Translations under genes and position numbers: made by a program | Notes under the pieces: generated by a model | The model's input: the letters and a program-made list of their open reading frames with translations, nothing else | Told to the model about the DNA's origin: nothing | Database searches by the model: none | Assembly (NCBI GenBank): GCA_047975215.1 | Contig: JBKEDD010000005.1 | Coordinates: 208,878-272,877, forward strand | Length of the DNA: 64,000 nucleotides | From: JAGRMG01 sp047975215 | GTDB taxonomy: Bacteria; Pseudomonadota; Alphaproteobacteria; Rhodobacterales; Rhodobacteraceae | Direction: 5' to 3' | Shown here: positions 25,099-33,221 of the stretch, in pieces | Numbering within the stretch: the stretch's first letter is position 1 | How the letters are laid out: the number at the start of each line of letters is the position of its first letter

Positions 25099-25827
25099 AT
25101 GACTGCAAAGATCAGGCTTTATGTAGATCACCCTTTGGGGGCGGGGCAAACGGTTCCTTTGAACCGCGATCAGGCGCATTACCTGTTCGGGGTCATGCGG
25201 CTTTCGGCGGGTGACGGGGTGGCTTTGTTCAACGGGCGCGACGGCGAATGGCTGGCCGAGGTGGCCGCGGCGGGCAAGCGTGGCGGCGAACTGGCGGCGC
25301 GGGTGCAGACGCGGCCCTTGCAGGCGCCGCCCGATCTGTGGCTCCTGTTCGCGCCGATCAAGAAGGCGCGCACCGATTTCATCGTCGAGAAGGCGGCCGA
25401 GATGGGCGCCGCGCGGATCGTTCCGGTGCAGACCGACTTTACCAACGCCGAACGCATCCGCCGCGACCGGCTCCAGGCCCATGCCGTCGAGGCGGCCGAG
25501 CAATGCGGCGGGACATTCGTGCCCGAGGTGGCGGATTTGATGCGGCTCGACCGCTTGATCGACGCCTGGCCCGAAGGCCGGCAACTGTTGTTTTGCGACG
25601 AGGCCGAGGCGGGGCGCAGCCTGGCCCCCGCGAAGGATGCAGACGGCGCTGCGCCATGGGCGATCCTGATCGGCCCGGAAGGCGGGTTCTCCGCTGCCGA
25701 GCGCGCCTGGCTGCGCGACCTGCCCTTCGCGCATGTCGCAACCCTCGGCCCGCGCATCCTGCGCGCCGATACGGCGGCGGTGGCGGCGCTGGCGCTGTGG
25801 CAGCAGCGTTTCGGGGATTGGCGGTGA
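25099..25827 (+). CDS. rsmE: 16S rRNA (uracil-1498-N3)-methyltransferase
   Basis: 242 residues. An N-terminal PUA-like domain (YLFGVMRLSAGDGVALFNG) precedes a SPOUT knot with FAPIKKARTDFIVEKAAEMG, AEQCGG and the SAM-binding ILIGPEGGFS and LGPRILRADTA motifs. It methylates U1498 of 16S rRNA in the assembled small subunit. It is divergent from ubiA and overlaps the next GTG by 4 bases, so the membrane protein at 25824 is coupled to it. Confidence 0.95.
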   Translation: MTAKIRLYVDHPLGAGQTVPLNRDQAHYLFGVMRLSAGDGVALFNGRDGEWLAEVAAAGKRGGELAARVQTRPLQAPPDLWLLFAPIKKARTDFIVEKAAEMGAARIVPVQTDFTNAERIRRDRLQAHAVEAAEQCGGTFVPEVADLMRLDRLIDAWPEGRQLLFCDEAEAGRSLAPAKDADGAAPWAILIGPEGGFSAAERAWLRDLPFAHVATLGPRILRADTAAVAALALWQQRFGDWR

Positions 25828-26351
25828 GTTTCTTCCGCCCCGAGGCGCATGCCGCGCTCTGGCGCTGGCGCGAGGTGCTGGCGGCATCGGCGCTGGCGGC
25901 GCTGGGGCTCTACTGGGTGCTCGGTCCGGGCGGGTTGCTGTTCTGGGTCGGCTGGCTGACGCTGGCGCTGGCCGCGGCGCTGGGGGTCGTGGGCGGGCAG
26001 CGCGGGCGCTTTCGTACCGGAACAGGCGGCCCGGGCGTTGTTCTGGTGGACGAGGGCGAGATCACCTACATGGGGCCGTTGACCGGCGGCACGGTGGCGG
26101 CCGCGGATATGGAACGCCTGACCCTGGATCCGGCGGCCCGGCCGCCCCATTGGGTGCTGGAGCAACCGGGGCGGGCGCCGCTGTTCATTCCCGTCAACGC
26201 CGAGGGCGCCGACGAGCTGTTTGACGTGTTCGCCGCGCTGCCGGGCCTGCGCACCGAGTGGATGCTAAGCCGGTTGCGGGCCGGCGGCGCGCATCCGGTC
26301 GTGATATGGGAGCGCCGACGGATGCGCCCGGCGACGCGCAGGCTGCATTGA
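25824..26351 (+). CDS. Two-helix membrane protein, unknown function
   Basis: 175 residues from a GTG that overlaps the rsmE stop. Two adjacent membrane helices (about 17-35 and 38-58) precede a soluble domain of 115 residues with a GVVLVDEGEITYMGPLTGGTV strand pattern, reminiscent of a pleckstrin-like or beta-sandwich fold. The position between rsmE and gshA is conserved in many Rhodobacterales as I recall, but I know no function. A GTG start is supported by coupling; no good ATG lies nearby. Confidence 0.75.
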   Translation: MSFFRPEAHAALWRWREVLAASALAALGLYWVLGPGGLLFWVGWLTLALAAALGVVGGQRGRFRTGTGGPGVVLVDEGEITYMGPLTGGTVAAADMERLTLDPAARPPHWVLEQPGRAPLFIPVNAEGADELFDVFAALPGLRTEWMLSRLRAGGAHPVVIWERRRMRPATRRLH

Positions 26352-26412
26352 CAGCGCGGGCGTTTTACCGCAGGACGGGTCGGCAGTACCAGCGACAGGA
26401 TCGGAGCGAGAC

Positions 26413-27783
26413 ATGTCCATTCCCCAATCCGGCGGCGGCCCGATCGAGCGGCACGAGCAACTGGCCGAGTATCTTGCCGCGGGCTGCAAGCCGAAGGCCG
26501 AGTGGCGCATCGGTACCGAGCACGAGAAATTCGGCTACTGCAAGGATACCCACAAGCCGCTGCCCTATGACGGCGAACGCTCGGTCCGGGCGGTTCTGGA
26601 AGGGCTGCGCGACCGCCACGGCTGGGCACCGGTGCTGGAGGGCGACAACATCATCGGCCTGGAAAAGGACGGTGCCAACGTGTCGCTTGAACCGGGCGGG
26701 CAACTGGAACTGTCCGGCGCGCCGCTGGATACCATCCACCAGACCTGTGACGAGGTGAACGCGCATCTGCGCGACGTCAAGGACATTGCCGACCAGATCG
26801 GCGTCGGGTTCATCGGCCTCGGCGCGGCGCCGGAATGGACACACGAGATGATGCCGATGATGCCCAAGGGGCGCTACCGGCTGATGACCGACTACATGGA
26901 CCGGGTGGGCACAATGGGCAAGTCGATGATGTACCGCACCTGCACGGTGCAGGTGAATCTCGATTTCGGCTCGGAAGCGGACATGGTGCAGAAACTGCGC
27001 GTTGCGCTGGCCTTGCAGCCGGTTGCCACCGCGCTGTTCGCCAATTCGCCATTCTGGGAAGGCCGGACCAACGGCCACAAGAGCTGGCGCTCGCGTGTGT
27101 GGCGCGATCTCGACCCGGCCCGGACCGGCATGTTGCCCTTCGTGTTCGAGGACGGGTTCGGATTCGAGGCCTGGGTCGACTACGCGCTCGATGTGCCGAT
27201 GTATTTCGTCTATCGCGACGGCAGGTATCTGGACGCGCTGGGCCAGTCGTTCCGCGATTTCCTGAAAGGCGAGTTGCCGGCGCTGCCGGGCGAGGTGGCG
27301 ACCCTGTCGGACTGGGCCGACCATCTGACCACGATCTTCCCCGAGGCGCGGATCAAGAAGTTCATCGAGATGCGCGGCGCCGATGGCGGCCCGTGGCGCC
27401 GGCTGTGCGCGCTGCCGGCGTTCTGGACCGGGATCATGTACGATCAGGCCTCGCTGGACGCGGCCTGGGACGTGGTCCGGGGCTGGGACGGCGAAACCCG
27501 CGAAGCCTGGCGCGTCGCGGCGTCGGTGCACGGGCTTCAGGCCGCGGTCGGCGGCGTGCAGATGCGCGATCTGGCTACCCGGGCGCTGGACATCTCGCGC
27601 GCCGGGCTGAAGGCGCGGGCGCGGCCCGGGCTAGGCGGCATGGTGCAGGACGAGCGGCATTTCCTGCATGCCCTGGAGGACAGCGTGGAAACCGGCACGG
27701 TGCCGGCCGACGAACTGCTGGAGTGCTACAACGGCGCATGGAACGGCGATCTGAGCCGGATCTACAGCGAATTCAGCTATTGA
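26413..27783 (+). CDS. gshA: Glutamate-cysteine ligase, plant/proteobacterial type
   Basis: 456 residues, normal for the plant-like class. It makes gamma-glutamylcysteine, the first step of glutathione synthesis. Characteristic blocks are WRIGTEHEKFGY (Glu pair that binds metal), EPGGQLELSGAP, MMYRTCTVQVNLDFG and FANSPFWEGRTNG. The ATG at 26413 follows GGAGCGAG at a good distance. It is 61 bases after the membrane protein gene and is followed by a repeat-containing spacer. Cytoplasmic. Confidence 0.96.
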   Translation: MSIPQSGGGPIERHEQLAEYLAAGCKPKAEWRIGTEHEKFGYCKDTHKPLPYDGERSVRAVLEGLRDRHGWAPVLEGDNIIGLEKDGANVSLEPGGQLELSGAPLDTIHQTCDEVNAHLRDVKDIADQIGVGFIGLGAAPEWTHEMMPMMPKGRYRLMTDYMDRVGTMGKSMMYRTCTVQVNLDFGSEADMVQKLRVALALQPVATALFANSPFWEGRTNGHKSWRSRVWRDLDPARTGMLPFVFEDGFGFEAWVDYALDVPMYFVYRDGRYLDALGQSFRDFLKGELPALPGEVATLSDWADHLTTIFPEARIKKFIEMRGADGGPWRRLCALPAFWTGIMYDQASLDAAWDVVRGWDGETREAWRVAASVHGLQAAVGGVQMRDLATRALDISRAGLKARARPGLGGMVQDERHFLHALEDSVETGTVPADELLECYNGAWNGDLSRIYSEFSY

Positions 27784-27846
27784 ATACGGGTTTGCGGCGG
27801 GCATGTCAGCCCGCGGCGGCCGACCGGCGCGACGGCCAGGACATGG

Positions 27847-27906
27847 AGGGGGCCAGCCCCCTCGGCCTGCGGCCTCACCCCCGGAGTATTTTCGACCAGA
27901 AAGAAG
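27847..27906. repeat. Intergenic palindromic repeat, copy A
   Basis: A perfect hairpin AGGGGGC-CA-GCCCCCT (27847-27862) and a GGCC-rich part lead into the box GAGTATTTTCGACCAGAAAGAAG minus its tail (23 bases, 27884-27906). The same box recurs at 47417-47439 with one difference, and in looser form at 61331-61354. It lies between gshA and a minus-strand gene. This looks like a dispersed extragenic element of this genome. Confidence 0.7.
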
Positions 27907-27959
27907 AGCCGGAAAGAAGAGGTGCTCGCGCCCGGCCCCGATCCCGGTATGCCCCGGTT

Positions 27960-28697
27960 TCAGAGGCCGGCGATGTCCAGCGCCTGGCGCAGCACCGGCG
28001 CCAGCCGTTCTGCCCAGTGCCTCTGGCTGTCGTGATCGCCGATCAGATCGTTGCGGATTTCGATCAGGACGTTGGGCCGGTTGAAGGCGATGGCGTGCCG
28101 GTCCACGGAATCTCCGGGCAGGTGGCCGGAATAGGGTTCGTTGTCGCCCACGACCAGGTCGGACCGGCGCGCCAGAAGATCGAGCAGGGGGCGCGAGAGC
28201 CGGTCGTCATCGGTATGCAGCACGCCGACATGCCAGGGCCTCGGGTCGCGGCCGCGCAATTGCCGGGTAAAGCTGTGGATCGCCAGATAGACTGCGTGCG
28301 GCAGCGCCGCCAGGCGCGCCACTTCGCGGTGGTAGGGGCGGTAGCAGGCGTTCAGCCGGCGTTCGCGTTCGGCCGGCCCTGCGTGGCGGTTGCCGGGGAT
28401 CACCGAGCCGTCATAGAGTTTCATCAGTACCGTCGGGTCGTTTTCGCCCCGGTTCGGGTCGATCACCAGGCGCGAGAAGTTCGCGGCGATCACCGGGGCA
28501 TCCAGCAGGACGCCCAGATGCTGCGCTACCCCGTAGGCGCCGACATCGTAGGCGATGTGGCGTTCCATGTCCTCGCGCGGCAGGCCCAGCGATCCGCCGC
28601 CGATGTCGGACGGTACCGTGTTGGTGGCGTGATCGCAGGTGATCAGCCAGGGGCCCGGCCGGTCCTGACCGTGGATGAAATAGGGGGTGTATGTCAT
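27960..28697 (-). CDS. N-formylglutamate amidohydrolase family protein
   Basis: 245 residues. Family signs are LITCDHATNTVPSDIG, FSRLVIDPNRG, AIHSFTR and the late VLIEIRNDLI, with His and Asp/Glu residues that should bind zinc. Relatives hydrolyse N-formylglutamate in histidine breakdown (HutG), but short alphaproteobacterial paralogues like this are often encoded away from hut genes, as here, and their substrate is uncertain. The divergent pyk gene starts 117 bases upstream. Confidence 0.87.
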   Translation of the reverse strand: MTYTPYFIHGQDRPGPWLITCDHATNTVPSDIGGGSLGLPREDMERHIAYDVGAYGVAQHLGVLLDAPVIAANFSRLVIDPNRGENDPTVLMKLYDGSVIPGNRHAGPAERERRLNACYRPYHREVARLAALPHAVYLAIHSFTRQLRGRDPRPWHVGVLHTDDDRLSRPLLDLLARRSDLVVGDNEPYSGHLPGDSVDRHAIAFNRPNVLIEIRNDLIGDHDSQRHWAERLAPVLRQALDIAGL

Positions 28698-28814
28698 GCG
28701 CCTGTAACTCTTTGCGGTGCAGGTTTAGTAGAGTTGGAGACGAATGGGAATTGGCCCGGGCGCGGATGATGAGGGTTCGCGGCCTTGCCGGGCCCGGGTA
28801 ATGGGAGAATTGCC

Positions 28815-30260
28815 ATGAGGCGGCTGAGAAACGTCAAGATCGTGGCCACGCTGGGGCCGGCTTCGCAAACCTACGGCATGATCCGGGCACTGCACGAGGC
28901 GGGAGCCGATGTGTTCCGGCTGAACATGAGCCATGGCAGCCATGACGAGATTCGCGAGAAGCACCGGATCATCCGGCAGGTCGAGAAGGAACTGGACAGC
29001 CCGATCGCGATTCTGGCCGATTTGCAGGGGCCCAAGCTGCGGCTTGGCGTGTTTGACCGCGACGGCGAGGAACTTGAGGAGGGCGCGGGTTTCCGCCTCG
29101 ATCTCGATCCGGCGCCCGGCGATGCCGGGCGCGTGTGCCTGCCCCATCCCGAGATATTCGAGGTCTTGCGCCCGGGTTCGCCCCTGTTGGTCAATGACGG
29201 CAAGATCCGCCTCAAGGTCGAGACATGCGGCAGCGATTTCGCCGATTGCCGGGTTGTCGCGGGGGGCACGATTTCCAACCGCAAGGGCGTGAACGTGCCG
29301 GATGTGGTGTTGCCGCTGGCGGCATTGTCAGACAAGGACCGCGACGATCTTGAATTCGTCTGCCGCCTGGGGGTGGACTGGCTGGCGCTGTCTTTCGTGC
29401 AGCGCCCGGAGGATGTGGAGGAGGCTCGCGCGCTGGCCGACGGGCGGGCCGCCGTGCTGTCCAAGATCGAGAAGCCGGCGGCGGTGGAACGGTTCGATGA
29501 CATCCTGGCCGTGTCCGACGGCATAATGGTGGCGCGCGGCGATCTGGGTGTCGAACTGCCGGTGGCGGCGGTGCCGCCCATCCAGAAACGGCTGGTGCGC
29601 CGGTGCCGCATTGCCGCCAAGCCGGTGATCGTGGCGACCCAGATGCTGGAAAGCATGATCGAAAGCCCGGTCCCGACCCGGGCCGAGGTGTCGGACGTGG
29701 CCACCGCGATCTATGAAGGCGCCGATGCGGTCATGCTGAGCGCCGAATCGGCCGCAGGGCAATATCCGGTCGAGGCGGTAAAGACGATGGACCAGGTGGC
29801 CGCCGAAGTCGAAAGCGATCCCACCTACAGCCAGATCGTCGCCTCCTCGCGCACGACCACCGGCGGCAGTATCGCGCATGCCATCGTGGCCGCCGCCCGC
29901 GAGATCGCGGAAACCACCGAGATCATGGCGATCTGCTGCTATACCCAGAGCGGCACCACCGCCCTGCTGACGGCGCGCGAGCGCCCCGGTGTTCCGATCA
30001 TCGCCATGACCAGCCTGCGCGGCACGGCGCGCCGGCTCAGTCTCAGCTGGGGGTGCAACTGTGTCATGACCGGCGAGCTGGAACGCTTCAAGGGGGCGGT
30101 TATCAACGCCGCCCGCGCCGCCCGCGCCCGCGGGTTTGCCGATGCGAAGGATCAGATCGTGGTGATCGCCGGGGTGCCGTTCAACCAGCCGGGTACCACC
30201 AACATCCTGCGCGTCGCACCTTGTGACGAGCGTTTGATTTCAAGCATCGACCCGGGCTAG
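28815..30260 (+). CDS. pyk: Pyruvate kinase
   Basis: 481 residues. It converts phosphoenolpyruvate and ADP into pyruvate and ATP. The active site is intact: KIVATLGPAS, FRLNMSHG, ADLQGPKLR, SKIEKPAAVERFDDIL (catalytic Lys) and MVARGDLGVELP. The C-terminal allosteric domain is complete. ATG 28815 has GGGAGA 7 bases upstream. Two small genes and rpmI-rplT follow in the same direction. Confidence 0.97.
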   Translation: MRRLRNVKIVATLGPASQTYGMIRALHEAGADVFRLNMSHGSHDEIREKHRIIRQVEKELDSPIAILADLQGPKLRLGVFDRDGEELEEGAGFRLDLDPAPGDAGRVCLPHPEIFEVLRPGSPLLVNDGKIRLKVETCGSDFADCRVVAGGTISNRKGVNVPDVVLPLAALSDKDRDDLEFVCRLGVDWLALSFVQRPEDVEEARALADGRAAVLSKIEKPAAVERFDDILAVSDGIMVARGDLGVELPVAAVPPIQKRLVRRCRIAAKPVIVATQMLESMIESPVPTRAEVSDVATAIYEGADAVMLSAESAAGQYPVEAVKTMDQVAAEVESDPTYSQIVASSRTTTGGSIAHAIVAAAREIAETTEIMAICCYTQSGTTALLTARERPGVPIIAMTSLRGTARRLSLSWGCNCVMTGELERFKGAVINAARAARARGFADAKDQIVVIAGVPFNQPGTTNILRVAPCDERLISSIDPG

Positions 30261-30320
30261 GTTCGCCACTGGCGATCCGCACGGGGCCGGGCCGGATCAG
30301 GGTGGCGATGGGGCAGGGAC

Positions 30321-30545
30321 ATGGATACCGATCTGGCATTGGTTCTGGGGCTCGTACTGGCGCTGCTGGCGGTGCCGTCGATGGTATCGGCGTTCAGCGA
30401 CCGGCGGGCGCCGCGCGCCTCGGTCGTTATCATCGCGATTGCCGGCGGTCTGATCATCTACGCCGTGATGGCGCATCCCGGGGGATATCCGGTAGCGGAT
30501 GTTCCGGGGGTGTTCTTTAGCGTGGTCGCCCGGTTCTGGCCGTGA
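30321..30545 (+). CDS. Small two-helix membrane protein
   Basis: 74 residues. Two membrane helices (about 4-24 and 35-53) join through a short basic turn FSDRRAPRAS, and the C-terminus is hydrophobic. No named domain is recognised. It sits 60 bases after pyk and 115 before rpmI. GGGCAGGGAC upstream gives a reasonable ribosome site. Probably a real inner-membrane protein. Confidence 0.7.
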   Translation: MDTDLALVLGLVLALLAVPSMVSAFSDRRAPRASVVIIAIAGGLIIYAVMAHPGGYPVADVPGVFFSVVARFWP

Positions 30546-30660
30546 CTTTCCCCTTGCCGTTTGCCGCGGCATTGCGTAAATCCCCCCCTCATACCGCGCG
30601 ACCGGCCAATGCGGCATGCCGAGTCGCGTCTTGAACCGACCCGAGAGACAGGAGACGGAA

Positions 30661-30861
30661 ATGCCCAAGATGAAGACCAAGGCGAGCGCGAAGAAGCGCT
30701 TCAAGGTGACGGCCACCGGCAAGGTGATCGGCGGCCAGGCCGGCAAGCGGCACGGCATGATCAAGCGGACCAAGAAGTTCATCCGGGATGCGCGCGGCAC
30801 CACGGTGCTGTCAGATCCCGACGCCAAGATCATCAAGGGCTTCATGCCCTACGACCGCTGA
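30661..30861 (+). CDS. rpmI: 50S ribosomal protein L35
   Basis: 66 residues, with the typical MPKMKTKASAKKRFKVTATG start and the very basic KRHGMIKRTKKFIRDARG body. It is part of the large subunit. A strong AGGAG lies upstream of ATG 30661. It is paired with rplT 14 bases downstream; infC, often upstream in other bacteria, is absent here. Confidence 0.97.
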   Translation: MPKMKTKASAKKRFKVTATGKVIGGQAGKRHGMIKRTKKFIRDARGTTVLSDPDAKIIKGFMPYDR

Positions 30862-30875
30862 CAGGAGGCCCGGAT

Positions 30876-31241
30876 ATGTCCCGAGTGAAAGGTGGAACCA
30901 CCACCCACGCCCGCCACAAGAAAGTCATCAAGGCCGCCAAGGGCTACTATGGCCGCCGCAAGAGCACGTTTCGCGTTGCCACCCAGGCCGTCGACAAGGC
31001 CAACCAGTATGCGACCCGCGACCGCAAGACCCGCAAGCGCAATTTCCGTGCCCTGTGGATCCAGCGAATCAACGCCGCGGTGCGCAGCCATGACGAGGCG
31101 CTGACCTATTCGCGCTTCATCAACGGCCTGTCGCTGGCGGGTATCGAAGTGGACCGCAAGGTGCTGGCCGATCTGGCCGTGCACGAGCCCGAAGCCTTCG
31201 GCGCCATCGTTCAGAAGGCACAGGCCGCGCTGAACGACTGA
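30876..31241 (+). CDS. rplT: 50S ribosomal protein L20
   Basis: 121 residues. MSRVKGGTTTHARHKKVIKAAKGYYGRRKSTFR is the conserved RNA-binding extension and FRALWIQRINAA the globular start. L20 drives early 50S assembly and in many bacteria represses its own operon. ATG 30876 follows ACAGGAGG. A strong terminator lies 26 bases past the stop. Confidence 0.97.
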   Translation: MSRVKGGTTTHARHKKVIKAAKGYYGRRKSTFRVATQAVDKANQYATRDRKTRKRNFRALWIQRINAAVRSHDEALTYSRFINGLSLAGIEVDRKVLADLAVHEPEAFGAIVQKAQAALND

Positions 31242-31267
31242 TCGCCACGTTGATGAAGACCGGTCGG

Positions 31268-31289
31268 GGCCGCCCTTGGGGCGGCCTTT
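31268..31289 (+). terminator. Rho-independent terminator of rpmI-rplT
   Basis: GGCCGCCC-TTG-GGGCGGCC is a perfect 8-bp stem with a 3-base loop followed by TTT. It lies 26 bases after the rplT stop. Confidence 0.85.
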
Positions 31290-31308
31290 GCCGTTTCCTC
31301 CGCGCCAG

Positions 31309-31380
31309 TCACCCGAATCCCGGGTTCGCAACACCTGTCGGGCGCCCCCGGATCGCATGCGATCCGGTTCGCGCCCGGCC
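31309..31380. repeat. Dispersed 72-base intergenic repeat, copy 1
   Basis: It starts TCACCCGAATCC and ends GGTTCGCGCCCGGCC. A second copy at 36544-36614 matches it at roughly four of five positions, including both ends and the GCCCCCGGATCGC core. This copy holds a perfect 16-bp palindrome, GGATCGCATGCGATCC, at 31350-31365. It lies between the rplT terminator and the 3' end of mcd. Confidence 0.7.
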
Positions 31381-31389
31381 ACGCAGGGG

Positions 31390-33078
31390 TCAGGCCAGCA
31401 GCCGCCGCGCGATCACCTGTGCCTGAATCTCTGCCGCCCCTTCGAAGATGTTCAGGATGCGGGCATCGCAAAGCACGCGCGAGATCTTGTATTCCAGCGC
31501 AAAGCCGTTGCCGCCATGAATCTGCAACCCGTTGTCCGCCGCCGCCCAGGCGACGCGCGCTGCCAGCAGCTTGGCCATGCCGGCCTCGAGGTCGCAGCGG
31601 TGTCCGTGGTCCTTTTCCCAGGCGCTGAAATAGGTCAGCTGGCGGGCCACCATGATCTCGACCGCCATCATCGCCAGCTTGCCTGACACGCGGGGAAACG
31701 CGATCAGCGCCTTGCCGAACTGCTTGCGGTCCTGGGCGTACTGCATGGCGATGTCGAGCGCGCACTGCGCCACGCCTATGGCGCGGGCCGCCGTCTGTAT
31801 GCGGGCGGATTCGAAGGTTTGCATCAGTTGCCTGAAGCCCTGGCCCTCGACACCGCCAAGCAGGTTTTCGCCCTTCACATGGAAATTGTCGAAGCCCAGT
31901 TCGTATTCCTTCATGCCGCGATAGCCCAGTACCTCGATCTCACCGCCGGTCATGCCCTCGGTGGGGAACGGGGCCTCGTCTGTGCCCGGAGTCTTTTCGG
32001 CCAGGAACATCGACAGCCCGGTGTGATCGGTCGTTGACGGATCGGTTCGCGCCAGAAGCGTCATGACATGCGTGCGCGCGGCATGGGTGATCCAGGTCTT
32101 GTTGCCGGTTATGCGGTAGTCCTCGCCCTCCCTGACGGCGCGGGTGCGCAGGGCGCCCAGGTCCGAGCCGGTATTGGGTTCGGTAAAGACCGCGGTGGGC
32201 AGGATCTCGCCGCTGGCAATCTTGGGCAACCATTGCGATTTCTGTTCGTCCGTGCCACCGCACAGGATCAGTTCGGCGGCGATCTCGGACCGGGTGCCAA
32301 GCGAGCCGACGCCGATATAGCCGCGCGACAATTCCTCGCTGACGACCACCATCGAGGCCTTGGACAAGCCCAGCCCGCCCAGGTTTTCGGGAATCGTCAG
32401 GCCGAACACGCCCATGTCGGCCAGTTCGGCGATGATCTCCATCGGGATCAGTTCGTCCTTCAGGTGCCAGTCGTGGGCATGGGGTTCGATCCGGTCCACG
32501 GCAAAGCGGCGGAACTGTTCGCGGATCATCTCCAGCTCGTCGTCAAGCCCGGTGGCGCCGACGGTGATGTTGGCGGCCTGCTGCTGCATCAGTTCGACCA
32601 GCCGGGTTCGCGCGCCCTGGCTGTTGGCGTTCGCGATCAGCGTTGCCACCGCCGTGTCACCCAGCGGCGCGGCGTCGCTGCCTGACAGGCCCAGATCGGG
32701 CAGGCGCACGATTTCGTTCTGGCTCATCGGGATGCCGCCGCGAATCTGCGCGAGGTATTCGCCGAACGCGATCTGGTGGATCAGTTGTTCGACCTCGCCG
32801 AACTTGCCATCGGCCGAAAGCCGTTCGGCCCAGGCCTGCATCTGCCTGAGACTTTGCGCGTAGGTCGCCAGCCATGACAGGCCGTGAACCGCGCTCTGGT
32901 TTGCTTCGATCAGTGCGCCCGAGACCTTGCCGCCATCGCTGACCATGTCGCGGATCCGGCCGCGCGCGGCCTCAAGCACGGCATCAACCGCGGGAAGCGC
33001 GGCGCCGGTCAGCGCAAGCAGGTCGGGAAGAATCGCGGTTTGAACTGTCATCGTCGGGTCCTGTCCATCATGGGCCAT
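31390..33078 (-). CDS. mcd: (2S)-methylsuccinyl-CoA dehydrogenase
   Basis: 562 residues. The acyl-CoA dehydrogenase fold is preceded by about 165 extra residues, the hallmark of methylsuccinyl-CoA dehydrogenase, which oxidises methylsuccinyl-CoA to mesaconyl-CoA in the ethylmalonyl-CoA pathway for acetyl-CoA assimilation. FAD and substrate blocks are VFTEPNTGSDLGALRT, NKTWITHAA, RKQFGKALIAF and LQIHGGNGFALEY. IFEGAAEIQ carries the expected region of the C-terminal helices. AAGGA precedes ATG 33078 by 8 bases; ATG 33051 is an alternative. No other pathway gene (ccr, ecm, mch) is in the window. Confidence 0.92.
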   Translation of the reverse strand: MAHDGQDPTMTVQTAILPDLLALTGAALPAVDAVLEAARGRIRDMVSDGGKVSGALIEANQSAVHGLSWLATYAQSLRQMQAWAERLSADGKFGEVEQLIHQIAFGEYLAQIRGGIPMSQNEIVRLPDLGLSGSDAAPLGDTAVATLIANANSQGARTRLVELMQQQAANITVGATGLDDELEMIREQFRRFAVDRIEPHAHDWHLKDELIPMEIIAELADMGVFGLTIPENLGGLGLSKASMVVVSEELSRGYIGVGSLGTRSEIAAELILCGGTDEQKSQWLPKIASGEILPTAVFTEPNTGSDLGALRTRAVREGEDYRITGNKTWITHAARTHVMTLLARTDPSTTDHTGLSMFLAEKTPGTDEAPFPTEGMTGGEIEVLGYRGMKEYELGFDNFHVKGENLLGGVEGQGFRQLMQTFESARIQTAARAIGVAQCALDIAMQYAQDRKQFGKALIAFPRVSGKLAMMAVEIMVARQLTYFSAWEKDHGHRCDLEAGMAKLLAARVAWAAADNGLQIHGGNGFALEYKISRVLCDARILNIFEGAAEIQAQVIARRLLA

Positions 33079-33143
33079 GAATCACGTCCTTTTCGGGGTC
33101 GCCCGGTGGTAATCATTTTGCAGGTGCAGCGCAACAAAAATAC

Positions 33144-33167
33144 TTGGAAACAAGCCAAATGTTCCAA
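33144..33167. promoter_or_regulatory. Candidate operator between mcd and the TauE-type permease
   Basis: An inverted repeat TTGGAA-N12-TTCCAA lies in the A/T-rich 143-base divergent space between two genes read in opposite directions. TTGC/GCAA half-sites flank it (33117 and 33171 regions). It is a plausible regulator site for mcd, but the cognate protein is unknown. Confidence 0.35.
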
Positions 33168-33221
33168 AAGTTGCGCATCTTTTTTGCGTCGCAGCGCGGC
33201 GCGCGGGTGATATGAAAGGCC

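Noticed and set aside
31350..31365. Perfect 16-bp palindrome as an insertion-sequence end
   Set aside because: No transposase, no second matching inverted end and no target duplication were found nearby. It is treated as part of the 72-base repeat.
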